Made by a program: the position numbers and the translations under genes. A stretch of DNA of 64,000 nucleotides from Odontocerum albicorne. Lineage: Eukaryota; Arthropoda; Insecta; Trichoptera; Odontoceridae. The notes under the pieces are model-generated. The model had not been told where the DNA came from, made no database searches, and saw only the letters and a list, made by a program, of their open reading frames with translations. Positions 54,115 to 63,333 of this stretch are shown piece by piece (the first letter of the stretch is position 1; each line of letters begins with the position of its first letter). The stretch lies in NCBI GenBank assembly GCA_949825065.1, contig OX463842.1:7653723-7717722 (forward strand). The letters run 5' to 3'.

Positions 54115-54315
54115 TAATAACAATTTCCGTAGCCTAGTAGTTAAAACCTCTTCAGACTTGGAGGTTGAGAATTCCACTACAATTTTTTTTTAAAGTTATC
54201 TGTCTGGTTTTAACTTCTAGCCTCTTCAAAATCTTTTTGGTTGATTGTGAAAGATTGCCACACAGCATCAAGTCCACCAGGTTGTACAATAAAAGCGTCA
54301 TATAATTCAACACAT
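54115..54315 (+). mobile_element. tRNA-derived SINE, full length, degraded
   Basis: aatttccgtagcctagtagt (A box), tggaggttgagaattccact (weak B box), gtctggttttaacttctagc, ggttgattgtgaaagattgc, cacacagcatcaagtccacc and aggttgtacaataaaagcgt. The 3' end shows the AATAAAAG shared with L8. Confidence 0.75.
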
Positions 54316-54319
54316 AATT

Positions 54320-54905
54320 TAAAAATAAACTACTGATTTTTCCACTTCTTAATAGACTAACATAGTAATTTACACAAAGTTAAAGCCAAAACCTTTGATA
54401 AATTACAACTCATCACAGTTAACTGGTTGAGAACACCCAAATTCAGGTGACAAGCAATTTAAGAAAAAACATAGCTTGAGAAAAAGCGTCAATTAAGATA
54501 AAATTAGCCCGGATCATGTTTAGAATATTTCTGTCGATGTTGGATTGCTTGGCAAGCAAACTTTTACTTTTGCTTTCCAATGCAAATGAAATCACAATGC
54601 CAGCATATAGATAATGTGTAAATTGACCCGTCTGGTTATTGTAAGACGTTTTATGTGAGACTTTTTATGATTAGGCTGTTCCAAAAACATGTTTACAAGC
54701 AAGCAATATTTAATAGGGTATTAAATTTTAAAAACTACGTGATAAAAGTTTCTTTCACGAAGATTTATAGACTTATGCAAACAAAATGTCATCGGAAAAT
54801 AAATTATTTACAATTATGTGTTTTATTTCTTCGAGCTTTACATGGGTAAAACTTCATATGCGAAACTTAGACGTAGCAAAAAAGTAAAAAAAATAAGATG
54901 AATTA
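54320..54905. other. Non-coding, nothing recognised
   Basis: A 64-codon frame at 54655-54849 has no motif. Confidence 0.5.
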
Positions 54906-54913
54906 TACTTCAC

Positions 54914-55160
54914 CTTAAACCGAGTGCGTTACAATCACAAGTTGAAATAAGGTAAATCACACTACAACTTAAACCGAGTGTATTACAATCACAAGTTGAA
55001 ATAAGGTAAATTACACTACAACGTAAACCGAGTGTGTTACAATCACAAGTTGAAATAAGGTAAATTACACTACAACGTAAACCGAGTGTGTTACAATCAC
55101 AAGTTGAAATAAGGTAAATTACACTACAACTTAAACCGAATGTGTTACAATCACAAGTTG
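54914..55160 (-). repeat. 54-bp minisatellite, about 4.6 units
   Basis: Starts at 54914, 54968, 55022, 55076 and 55130 (cttaaaccgagtgtgttaca). On the minus strand it stays open (54910-55170), giving an 18-residue repeat with STCDCNTLGLRCSVIYLI. The unit edge on the minus strand, cttgtgattgtaacacattc, resembles repeat C (atatgtgatagtaacacattc at 1240 and 25840), so the array grew from that dispersed repeat. Confidence 0.93.
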
Positions 55161-55185
55161 GAAGATTCACAAAGATTTATTTAAT

Positions 55186-56054
55186 GTTTAGTTTGAACAA
55201 ACACTTCTGGCAAACAAATGGTGGTGTACCATTCAGAATTGACCGTACGACGTTCCACTAAAGGTACTGTTGCGACATAACCATTTATACCGAAGAAACA
55301 AGCCACCATTTGCTTCGAAGTGCTTCGTGCGCGAACAACTTTTGTTGGATTTGGCTCGTCTTAAAGGACCCATACGGTCGACTGCTGTTTAGTTTCTGGC
55401 TCATATGCATAGGTCCATAATTCGTCCCCTTTCGCAATCTTATAGACGTCTTTTGAAGCACCGCGATTGAATTTTTTCAACATTTCTTTGGACCAATCGA
55501 CACGAGCCTTTTTTTGTCGCGATTGTCAAATTATGCAGTATCCAACGCAAATAAATCTTTTTGACGGCCAAATGGTCATGCAATATTGAATGTATGCAAG
55601 TGAAACTAATGCCCAAATATGCCTTAATCTCACGATAAGTCACATGACGATCTTGCAATATGATGTTTTCTGGCACAACAACCGATTTGGTTCGACCTTC
55701 ACGAAATTCGTCCTGGAGCAAACTACGACCACGATTGAATTTGGAAAACCAGCGAAACACAGTGGCTTGGGATGGTGCTTCATCACCAAAAGTCAAAGAT
55801 CGGTACACTGTTGTTGAGTTAGTTCACGTCAAAAATCATAAAAAATCATCGCACGAAAATGTTCACGATTTAATTCCGTTTTTGGCCGAGATTAATTTTT
55901 CAAGTCACTGTAAACAACACAAATAGCACTTGTATGACAAAACTTTCTGATCACGTATACCATTAAAAATTTCAAACTTTACGATGCTGATGTCAGATTT
56001 GACGTATCTATACTGGTGTTGCCATATCTGAACACTTAAGTAGCAACCCTCGTA
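55186..56054 (-). mobile_element. Mariner, 3'-truncated
   Basis: The minus strand starts at TACGAGGGTTGCTACTTAAG (terminal repeat, 56054), runs through the transposase frame and stops abruptly after CLPEVFVQTK at about 55186. There only repeat C-like sequence and the 54-bp minisatellite follow. The right terminal repeat and the last catalytic part are absent, so it cannot move. Confidence 0.88.
55200..55870 (-). pseudogene. Mariner transposase, N-terminal two thirds
   Basis: On the minus strand: APSQATVFRWFSKFNRGRS (first helix-turn-helix), LLQDEFREGRTKSVVVPE, then LQDRHVTYREIKAYLGIS (second helix-turn-helix), IHSILHDHLAVKKIYLRWI (linker, WVPHxL region). After a frameshift it gives GDELWTYAYEPETKQQ with the first catalytic Asp, then NPTKVVRARSTSKQMVACFF and ERRTVNSEWYTTICLPE. 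The 122-codon open part is 55440-55808. The second and third catalytic Asp motifs are lost. Confidence 0.9.
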
Positions 56055-56059
56055 TTATA

Positions 56060-56285
56060 TTTTTATGCCATATTGTATTGTATATATTTTCGTTGTACAA
56101 AAGACTATCTGGTGGGTTATTGTCATGTGATAATATCTTCGAACTTACCAAAAAGAAATTAAATATATTTTGAGGGAAAACCAAACTGAAACCTATGTAA
56201 AAAAAAAAGTTCCATCGGGAATCGAACTCGTAACTCCGGGTAGGAATAAGGTCGTCTTACCACATATCTTAGATCCTATGCCTGA
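56060..56285 (-). mobile_element. tRNA-derived SINE, full length
   Basis: The minus strand reads atatgtggtaagacgacctt (A box partly changed), ggagttacgagttcgattcc (B box), then tttttacataggtttcagtt, aagttcgaagatattatcac and atgacaataacccaccagat, with an L8-like tail. It lies beside the mariner terminal repeat. Confidence 0.78.
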
Positions 56286-56299
56286 TGTCAAATGGATTT

Positions 56300-56690
56300 A
56301 CCATTGTAGGGGAGAATAAAAAGGGTGCTCTCACGATTAATTATGGAGGAAAAGTGAGGAAAGGGCTCTCTCCCATGATTAACTACAGTACAAAAGTAGA
56401 AAAAAAGGGCACACCTACCATTAATTTCAATAATATTAGTGGAATATAAAGTGTACCCATGATAAATGATTGTAGGAAAGTTGAAAAAAAGGCCCTCTTA
56501 CGATTAATCACAACAAGAAAGTAGAAAACGTACAGCCTCCATGAATTATCTTTGAAAAGTGGAAAAAAGGTACTTCCATGAATAATCATTGCAAAAAACT
56601 GGAAAAAAGACACATTCACAATTCATCATTGGAAGAAAATAAAGAAGAGACGCATTCACCATTAATCGTTGTAGAAAAGTGACTGAGCAG
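56300..56690 (+). repeat. Degenerate minisatellite, about 8 units of 40-50 bp
   Basis: A loose unit of the type attaatcattgtaggaaagt, then ggaaaaaaggcactctcatg, recurs from tacc-attgtaggggagaataa (56300) to ttaatcgttgtagaaaagtg (56680). It is old and diverged. The 78-codon frame at 56383-56619 runs through it. Confidence 0.75.
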
Positions 56691-56719
56691 TTATATATTA
56701 AATTGACCCTTTCAATTTA

Positions 56720-57110
56720 GAATCACTGTATTAAGCAAAAACTTGCGATTCTGTACGCATGTTAGCAATACACACACACGAATCCTTTTTTGTTTACCAT
56801 CAAGAATCGCACCCGAAAATCCCGGATGGACTCTTTGAGGAAAATTTTCAACGGATTCACATAAATGGATACGTATATCTGCAATGACACGAGGGATGTT
56901 GGATCTAAGGTAATCGATGGGTTTTGGATTCTTGGCGTACACTTGAGATTTAACATAACCCCAGAGAAAAAAAATCTTAAGGGTTTAATTCACACGATCG
57001 TGGCAGCCAATTCCCATTTCCACGACGAGAAATTCCAAAGAGTAACTTTTCCTACAATAAAGCCATTGTTTCATCAACCGTGTTACAAGTAGCCCAATCC
57101 TGCCGTTACC
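56720..57110 (-). pseudogene. Mariner-like transposase C-terminus, second family
   Basis: On the minus strand: RQDWATCNTVDETMALL (second catalytic Asp region, usual QQDGATxHTA), then ISRRGNGNWLPRSCELNP (third motif, usual CDLTPLD, here changed to Glu plus a stop). LWGYVKSQVYAKNPKPIDYL and VIADIRIHLCESVENFPQR follow. Same family type as the element at 14851-15410 but a different copy. Clearly dead. Confidence 0.8.
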
Positions 57111-57208
57111 GCATATTTTTTAAGACCAAATCGTTCAATTGATGCCAAAAAAAAATTGAATGATGTCACGATATCGATGTCCATTGGCCGAAAATATTAT
57201 TTTATAAG

Positions 57209-57376
57209 ATTGTGCAACAAGAACTGCAATTTTAAATTGGTCTCCATTGTTTAGCTGTCAAACGTATATTATTTATAATAGATTTACGTCATTAACATAA
57301 TTTGTAAATTCATTGTGCAGCGATACACAATTGCAAAACGTAATTTAAATTGATAATTACCGTTCTTGTTGTGCAC
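57209..57376. mobile_element. Possible small inverted-repeat element
   Basis: gtgcaacaagaactgcaatt (57212) and, inverted, gtgcacaacaagaacggtaa (57375) resemble each other. About 165 bp lie between the outer edges. It could be a tiny relative of the mariner fragment next to it. Weak. Confidence 0.35.
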
Positions 57377-57379
57377 CCT

Positions 57380-57612
57380 CTATATAATATGTACACTAAT
57401 AATACGTACATGTAATATGTACATGTTTCTTGTGATATATACGAGTATGCATCCTTTATAATACACTATACAATATGTACATACTGCACCCAAAATAATA
57501 TGTACACATTTCTTGTAATATGTACGAGTATGCGCCCTACATAATATGTATGGTACATACAACCCCATATAATATATACATGTTGCTTGTGATATGTACG
57601 AGTATGTTCACT
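57380..57612 (+). repeat. Imperfect tandem repeat of 73-85 bp, about 3 units
   Basis: cttgtgatatatacgagtat, cttgtaatatgtacgagtat and cttgtgatatgtacgagtat recur with taatatgtaca-rich spacers. Unit length varies. Confidence 0.8.
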
Positions 57613-58032
57613 TATTCATTATTTTCCTCAACTCCTTTTCATTTTTATTAACTTATTTTTCTTTCCCTTTTCATACAGTGTCATATTAAAAATTTTCTCC
57701 GATGATATATTTAATATTTCAAACAAAACAAACGTTTTTCCGTTGACAATTCGATTTGTAAAAAAATACGATCCCAAAACATAAATTTATCATACATTTG
57801 TTTTACGCGCGACTTGGTCCGCAAGAATGTAAGATAATATAATGGGGTGTTCCTACCCTTGTTCTTAAGAAACTTGACTTGCAACGAGAATTTTCGATGA
57901 TACCAAAAAAATATTATAAATAAAAAAGTCCTTGTCTGATGAAGCTTTTCTGACAACAATATTCGCTGACGCCAAGTACGTGTGCAAAAGCTGTTACCTC
58001 TTCATTATCGGTAGTATTGCCAAAATGTTAAA
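57613..58032. other. Non-coding, nothing recognised
   Basis: An 82-codon minus frame at 57711-57959 has no motif. Confidence 0.5.
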
Positions 58033-58034
58033 TA

Positions 58035-58986
58035 CTAGGCGTATCCAGAAAGTAAGTGTACTGAGGCTCTTACGACCGGATGGATTTTATTTTCGACATG
58101 TTGGCTACACTTCCGTGTGGCCTGACCCTTCCCCTCCGTAACGAGACCGGTTCGAGGTCAGTACGTTGAGAAGTGTCGACACGACAACACGTTTCGGGAA
58201 AAATGTCAATCCAATCTCCCGCCAAGTGCGAAATTTTGTAAAAAGGCAAGAGTTTTTGAGGTGCTGCAAACTCCATGGAGATGAATTTCTCCGCTCCATC
58301 GTTACTGGAGATGAAACTTGGGTTGCACACTACACGCCTGTAACCAAAAGGCAGTCTCAACAGTGGCGTCACACCTCTTCACCCTCCGCCAAAATGTTCA
58401 AAACCACAATTTCAGCCAAGAAAATCATGGTATCCGTGTTTTGGGACTGTCAAGGCATAAAGATTAATTGAATATATGCCTCAAGGGGAGACCATCAACT
58501 CTGCAAGATACTGTGAGACCCTAAAAAATTGCGGAGGACGATTCAGAACAAGAGGAGAGGCATGCTGACAAAGGGAGTCTGCCTGCTGCACGACAATGCC
58601 AGACCACACACGGCCAACGCCACGAAGGAACTGCTCGCCTCGTTTAAATGGGATGTCCTGAACCATCCCGCGCATTCCCCTGACCTAGCACCTTCAGATT
58701 ACTATCTCTTTACCTCCCTGAAGCTGCACATGGGTGGAAAAAGGTTTTCAACCGACGAGGAGGTAAAGGAGGAGGTGGAGAAGTGGACGGAGGGGTTGGC
58801 GGGAAACTACTTCGAGGAAGGCATCAAAAAGTTGATACCCCGCTTCACCACCTCCATTGAGAGGAATGGCGACTATGTCGAAAAATAGCTTACATATGTA
58901 CTACGGTAACCACGTATTTTTTTTGTTTAAATAAAAAAAAAGTAACCTACAAAAATTCAGTAAACTTACTTTCTGGATATGCCTCG
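58035..58986 (+). mobile_element. Mariner with both terminal inverted repeats, 952 bp
   Basis: The left end ctaggcgtatccagaaagta (58035) and the reverse complement of the right end, cgaggcatatccagaaagta (to 58986), match over about 30 bp with few differences. TA flanks both sides (58033-58034 and 58987-58988). Typical mariners are about 1.3 kb, and here the N-terminal DNA-binding part of the gene is deleted. It looks comparatively young. Confidence 0.92.
58166..58888 (+). pseudogene. Mariner DD34D transposase, catalytic domain, frameshifted
   Basis: The first frame (58166-58471) contains FLRSIVTGDETWVAHYTP (first catalytic Asp), QWRHTSSPSAKMFKTT and KKIMVSVFWDCQGI. A short middle stretch is in another frame (EYMPQGETINSARYCETLK). 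The last frame (58529-58888) gives MLTKGVCLLHDNARPHTA (second Asp) and HSPDLAPSDYYLFTSLK (third Asp), with 34 residues between the second and third Asp, then the C-terminus to the stop at 58888. All three Asp persist, but two frameshifts and the lost N-terminus rule out activity. Confidence 0.93.
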
Positions 58987-58989
58987 TAT

Positions 58990-59380
58990 AATGATGTACC
59001 ATGAGTTCGACACCTTCTCCGGTAATTCTTAACCAAAAGGTTTAACTTTAAATAATAAAGGTGAAGGTTAAATTATGTCTCAGGCTTCCTCCTCAACATG
59101 TCCGAATTACCAATTAATTTTCATTGAAGCGCACCATACGAAACAAGAAGTGTTCAATAGATATTTTTCACAATTTTTCTATACAATTGTTGTTAAAGTC
59201 TCATTGCTTAGTTATAGTCTAAAGTTGTTAGTCTTGTTACGATGAGAAGTATGTGTAAAGTTTCTACTAGTTTGTCATAACTTCAATGCTGAAGAACGAG
59301 ACCCACGCTAAGATTAGTGAGGGTTTAGCACATTCTTCTCCAGTTCCCTAAGTATTCTATTATCTAAAGAGTCTGTAGCA
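58990..59380. other. Non-coding, nothing recognised
   Basis: A+T-rich spacer. Confidence 0.5.
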
Positions 59381-59384
59381 AAAG

Positions 59385-59608
59385 AGACAACCTCCATGGC
59401 CTAGTTGGTAAGATACCTGTTTCTCAACTCGGATGTTACAGGTTCAAATCCTGCTGGGACCCAGATTTGTAGAAAAGGGATTCCAGTCTGATTTTCACTT
59501 AAAGCCACTTGAACATATTTCTGTGTGGTTGAAAGAGAATGTCACATGGCAATAAGTTGACTGGGTTGTACTCTATACAGTGAAAGTGTGATACAATGCA
59601 ATACTAAG
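59385..59608 (+). mobile_element. tRNA-derived SINE, best copy
   Basis: tccatggcctagttggtaag carries a consensus A box. acaggttcaaatcctgctgg carries a B box one base from GGTTCGANTCC. The middle is ggattccagtctgattttca, then cttaaagccacttgaacata. The 3' part, tgtggttgaaagagaatgtc, acatggcaataagttgactg, ggttgtactc, gaaagtgtgatacaatgcaa, matches the L8 3' UTR. Length is about 224 bp. RNA polymerase III would transcribe from the internal boxes. A retroelement partner is needed for movement. Confidence 0.9.
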
Positions 59609-59609
59609 G

Positions 59610-59720
59610 CGGACCCGTTATTTTCTTCGCTTGGTCGCTCCAGTGCATAGGTGTTCTACATCTGCTCCTGCGATCCTCCTTGTTAATCTTTCCATACCCA
59701 CCTTGAGCGGAACGTAACCG
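59610..59720 (-). mobile_element. Possible LINE C-terminal fragment (L7-like)
   Basis: The minus frame (within 59604-59945) ends EDRRSRCRTPMHWSDQAKKI, then TGPP, recalling RxPxRWSDQIKKITG in LINE C-termini. The 113-codon frame upstream shows no other motif. Confidence 0.4.
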
Positions 59721-60780
59721 AAGAACTGAAGAATGGGACAAATACACAATGTTAAAAGTGTTTATGATATATAAAGCTCGTCTAAAACAGAGACATTTGT
59801 TCGTCGTTCCGCCCATTAGACATCCAGCAATCGTCTCTTGCACTACATTTCGAAAGTCTATCCTGATCTCAAATATACTTATATCATGAAACTTAAAAGA
59901 GGTATGTTTTTTTATATAAACACATCTTTTATGATTATTTGTCATTTATATACAATACATTAAAAATTTCCAAAATAATAGTTTGTAAAACTCTCAAGAA
60001 GGGAAAAAAGTCCATGCTTCTATAATACATCGAGACCGAGCCCGAAGAACTGGAGAAACACAAGAATCTTTTACAATTCAAATGTGTCAGAAGCGATTTG
60101 CTAACAAGAGTTGCACGTTATAGTTCAACAATTTAGTAGTGAATTTTGCCTGGTTTGGGGAATATTTTTAATGAAGAAGTTGATTACTTTACTGTGTAAC
60201 TGATAAGTGAGCGTGTTCTATTTAAAGTGCTGTAGATGCGCTTTTTCTCTGACATGATTCAGATTTTTATAACACATTGAGTCTTCTGATGTTTAAATGT
60301 AATGATACGAGTACATTATCCAATATACGAGTGCTTCAAACACACATAAGGGAAAATGGCATCGAAAAATATTTAGTTGTTTATGAATGGTGCGAACACA
60401 GACAATCGAACAAATTTTACCTTTTTTATATTAGTTTAGATTAAATAAATATAAGAATTGCTATTTTAGTTCAAGCCTCGAGTAGTGAAAGTAAATCGAG
60501 TTGAGTAAACTCCGAGCAAATAAACATGTCTGCACACCATCAGCGAGGAAATGAGCTTTACTTATGGGTAAGGTATATTTACTTAACATCCACTGACAGA
60601 AAATATATTGGAATGTAGCAAGGCGTTATTTCCTGAGTCGAAAGTGTCTGACATGTCGTTTGGCCAGACCACATAAAGAATAATACAGGATGGTGTAAAT
60701 TTCACCATCTAATTCATTGTCTCTTTATTTTTTCAGATACCTAAATGAAAATAAAAGTGCAGACCCTTTGATGTACCTCC
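59721..60780. other. Non-coding, nothing recognised
   Basis: A+T-rich. No repeat partner found in the window. Confidence 0.5.
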
Positions 60781-60784
60781 TCTT

Positions 60785-61101
60785 CTTCTTCTTGTCGTGC
60801 CCTATCAGGTACCCCAGACGTTGGCAATTACTCTGGCAAAGGTTTCTCTATCTTGCGTAACCCGGAACAGGTCCTCCACACGCCCCATTCCCGTCCAGTC
60901 TCTTATATTGCGCAGCCAAGATGTTTGCGTTCTACCAGGGCCACGCTGCCCCTCGATCTTACCCACCAGTATCAACTGGAGGATTTCGTACTTCTCTCCA
61001 CGTAAAATGTGACCCAGATAGGATATCTTGCGAACCTTAATATCTGTCAGCAGCTGTCTACGGCAATTAGCTCTCCTCAAGACCTCCGAATTGGTGATCA
61101 T
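60785..61101 (-). pseudogene. LINE L3 C-terminus, open copy
   Basis: The minus frame is open for 98 codons: MITNSEVLRRANCRRQLLTD, then VRKISYLGHILRGEKYEILQ, LILVGKIEGQRGPGRTQTSW, LRNIRDWTGMGRVEDLFRVT and a final IANVWGT stop. This is the post-RT tail of a non-LTR ORF2 protein. A gaagaagaagagg tail follows, the normal 3' end of the family. It is strongly 5'-truncated, so no product is expected, but it is the cleanest L3 sequence here. Confidence 0.88.
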
Positions 61102-61130
61102 ATTGGTGATGTACTTCTTGAGTATTTATA

Positions 61131-61770
61131 ATGCTAAAAGGTTCACTTATCTACAAGGGCGTCATTCTTCTCCAGTCCTCTAAGACTTGGATTCCGTATA
61201 AAAGGCACATTCGAAGCCTTGAAATGTATCACCAGCGTTTCCATCGCCGCAACCTTGGATCCAATGCAGCAATCATGACACTAATGACTCGCTTCATTTC
61301 AACTGTAAACTTGTAGAACGTATAGTTGTAGAGGCAAAATTGAAGTAGATCGGACATTTGATACGCATGGGCGATCATAAACTCCCAAAACGCGTGTAAT
61401 ACGGGGTAATGATGGGCAAGCAAAGGGTTGGAAGGCAAAGAAAACGCTCTATAAAGATATGGTGCAAAGTGCCTGAGGACTATGACGAGTGGTTTAGGAT
61501 CGTGAAAAGTGGAGAGCTTTCTATTCTCGAATTAATGGCATATCAACAGTTAGGCATGTGAAAAACCGTCAGCGTGCTACGAACGTCCATCAGAATTACC
61601 AGGTGGCTCAACAGGATCTACATGTCTGTAACGTCTGTGAGGAGTGCGTGTCTAGGATCGGACTATTTTCTCTTAGAAGATCACACGATCGACGTGGAGG
61701 GGCTGCTCGAGATTGACGTTGAAATGGCGACTGGATCCTCGACTACGAGCCCAAGCGATGACGTTGATGA
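61131..61770 (+). pseudogene. LINE L4 C-terminus with a zinc-finger-like tail
   Basis: Plus strand: TWIPYKRHIRSLEMYHQRFH, then RRNLG (usual WTPYRRHIKLLERFHQRCLR), then KLKxIGHLIRMGDHKLPKRV, GKQRVGRQRKRSIKIW and, after about 100 bp, HVCNVCEECVSRIGLFSLRR, SH. The last stretch resembles the CxxC..SRIGLxSHxRxH finger that ends many LINE ORF2 proteins. One His ligand is replaced. Stops separate the parts. The 72-codon frame at 61574-61792 is a shadow in another frame. Confidence 0.72.
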
Positions 61771-61793
61771 CGACCTCCTGATATACCAATGAA

Positions 61794-61905
61794 GTTATTG
61801 AATAATTCGAACAATTTAAATACCTGGGCTGAAATGTCGATAGGATCTGTCTCAAGAGATCAAAGTAAGAGAGGAATGCAGGAGGTCTTTAGTTAAACCC
61901 AGACT
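61794..61905 (+). pseudogene. LINE RT fragment
   Basis: EVIE, stop, FEQFKYLG, stop, NVDRICLKRSK resembles the FxYLGxxVxxxG..EIxxRI stretch after the RT palm. It breaks at a reversed SINE piece (aatctgggttccagcggga, about 61920). Confidence 0.5.
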
Positions 61906-61965
61906 GGAAAACTTTTCAAAAAATCTGGGTTCCAGCGGGATTTCAGCGAGAACAAAGCGTCTTAA
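61906..61965 (-). mobile_element. SINE middle fragment
   Basis: The minus strand reads tcccgctggaacccagattt, the segment just after the B box in SINE copies such as 18825-18850. Confidence 0.55.
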
Positions 61966-62170
61966 ATCGTCTATATATGATTTATCATTTATCTTATTGA
62001 GGTGAAATATTATATTACTTGTTAGCAACCAAATAATCCATTTATTTATAAAGCAACTGTATAAAAGGAATGAGTGTGATAAGTGAAACTAGTGATTGAG
62101 TGTAAGTATGTATAATAAATGTTAGGAGAATCAAGCATTCGCTTTTATTATAAACTGCTTTCTCGTTTTA

Positions 62171-62220
62171 AACTGTTCAACAGTAAAGAAACCTCTGAAG
62201 TTACTTACTGTTGAACAGTT
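62171..62220. other. Perfect hairpin, 16-bp arms
   Basis: aactgttcaacagtaa (62171-62186) and ttactgttgaacagtt (62205-62220) are exact inverted copies around an 18-nt loop. It lies just upstream of the L8 end. No known family. Confidence 0.9.
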
Positions 62221-62575
62221 AAGTACGTTCCGTCTTGGCTGCTTTAAGAAGCGACTGAAAAAGCTCTTAATTTCTAGTCAGTAAAATAACGTGTTTCATT
62301 CCCGATTTTTCCTTTCCTCTCCACCATCCCTTCCTTTCCTTTTGATTGATGATATCTCACTTTATATGAAAAATAATGTTCGGGTGATTGTCCGTCTTTG
62401 TGGGGTTCGTGTGCATGTGCTCACATATGTGTTTATGGATTTCGTGGGGATAGATAGTCATTTGAATGATTTATGCAACCATGTAACTTGCTTCATTTAC
62501 TTTTGTCTAGTTCGCTGGAAGAGATTGCCGCCTGGCAATAAACCCGCCAGATTGTATTTGCAATAAAAGTGTTAA
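62221..62575 (+). mobile_element. LINE L8 (Jockey/CR1-like) 3' end
   Basis: ctgctttaagaagcgactga and aaaagctcttaatttctagt encode the last residues of ORF2. Then come the 3' UTR with gattgatgatatctcacttt, gttcgggtgattgtccgtct, atttatgcaaccatgtaact, and the end cctggcaataaacccgccag with gcaataaaagtg. It matches 36989-37330 (minus) closely. The 91-codon frame at 62291-62566 lies in the UTR and is not a gene. Confidence 0.82.
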
Positions 62576-63245
62576 ATAATTAAATAACCTCTTTTTAATA
62601 AATACATTATTTCGCAGTGCCATTTTTTATCTTATAATCAAATCGAGATGTGACCCGCTTTTCAAAAATATTGTTGAAATAAATATATTTTTCCTGTACA
62701 TCTCACAAAATTAAAAAAAAAATTAAACCGTAACTGTGACAATACCTTTTCTTACACACGTACGTAAGTACACCCAATTTTATGTTGTTTGGTGTAATGT
62801 GTATAAAAAAGGCGAAATCCAATAAGGAAATTGGTAAAATAATTTGATACGGATAAAACACATTGTTTATGGTTTGTCGCAATAACCAGCAAATTCAATG
62901 TATTGATATTCCCTATAAACATTTATCGCTATTCTTAACAAAATACATTTATGTTTTGCCGATAGTAATTGACCGAATTTAATAAAAGAAATTTACTTGA
63001 TTGGTGAGAAATATTTGCAATATTTCGATATTTTATCTAGAATCAGATATCTAGAATATCGAATATTCTTGACATTTGATATTTATTTATTTATTGAAAA
63101 GATACACAACACTTTTGGATACTTCATAGCAAAACTTCCTAAACAAATTATTAAATATCAACAACTTTTAAAAAGCATTACAATTCAGAATTCATATGGT
63201 ACTGAAAACCACGAATATACAGTTCAATATTGAAATATTTGATTT
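62576..63245. other. Non-coding, nothing recognised
   Basis: A+T-rich. The 78-codon frame at 62997-63233 has no motif. Confidence 0.5.
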
Positions 63246-63246
63246 T

Positions 63247-63333
63247 ACCATACATTAATTTGATCTAACCATACATTAATTTGATCTAACCATACATTAA
63301 TTTGATCTAACTATACATTAAGCTGATCTAACC
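63247..63333 (+). repeat. 21-bp tandem repeat, 4 units
   Basis: accatacattaatttgatct plus a, with starts at 63247, 63268, 63289 and 63310. The last unit has three changes. Confidence 0.92.

Noticed and set aside
54910..55170. Cys-rich repetitive peptide on the minus strand
   Set aside because: Created by the 54-bp minisatellite; no signal peptide or flanking gene structure.
59385..59460. Functional tRNA gene
   Set aside because: The A and B boxes are present, but the sequence cannot close a cloverleaf and recurs many times followed by the same non-tRNA tail; it is a SINE head.
59604..59945. 113-codon minus-strand frame as a host gene
   Set aside because: Only its end resembles anything, and that is a LINE C-terminal motif; it also abuts the SINE.
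62291..62566. 91-codon plus frame and its partner at 37004-37240 (minus) as a conserved small gene
   Set aside because: The similarity between the two is explained by both lying in the 3' UTR of LINE L8.
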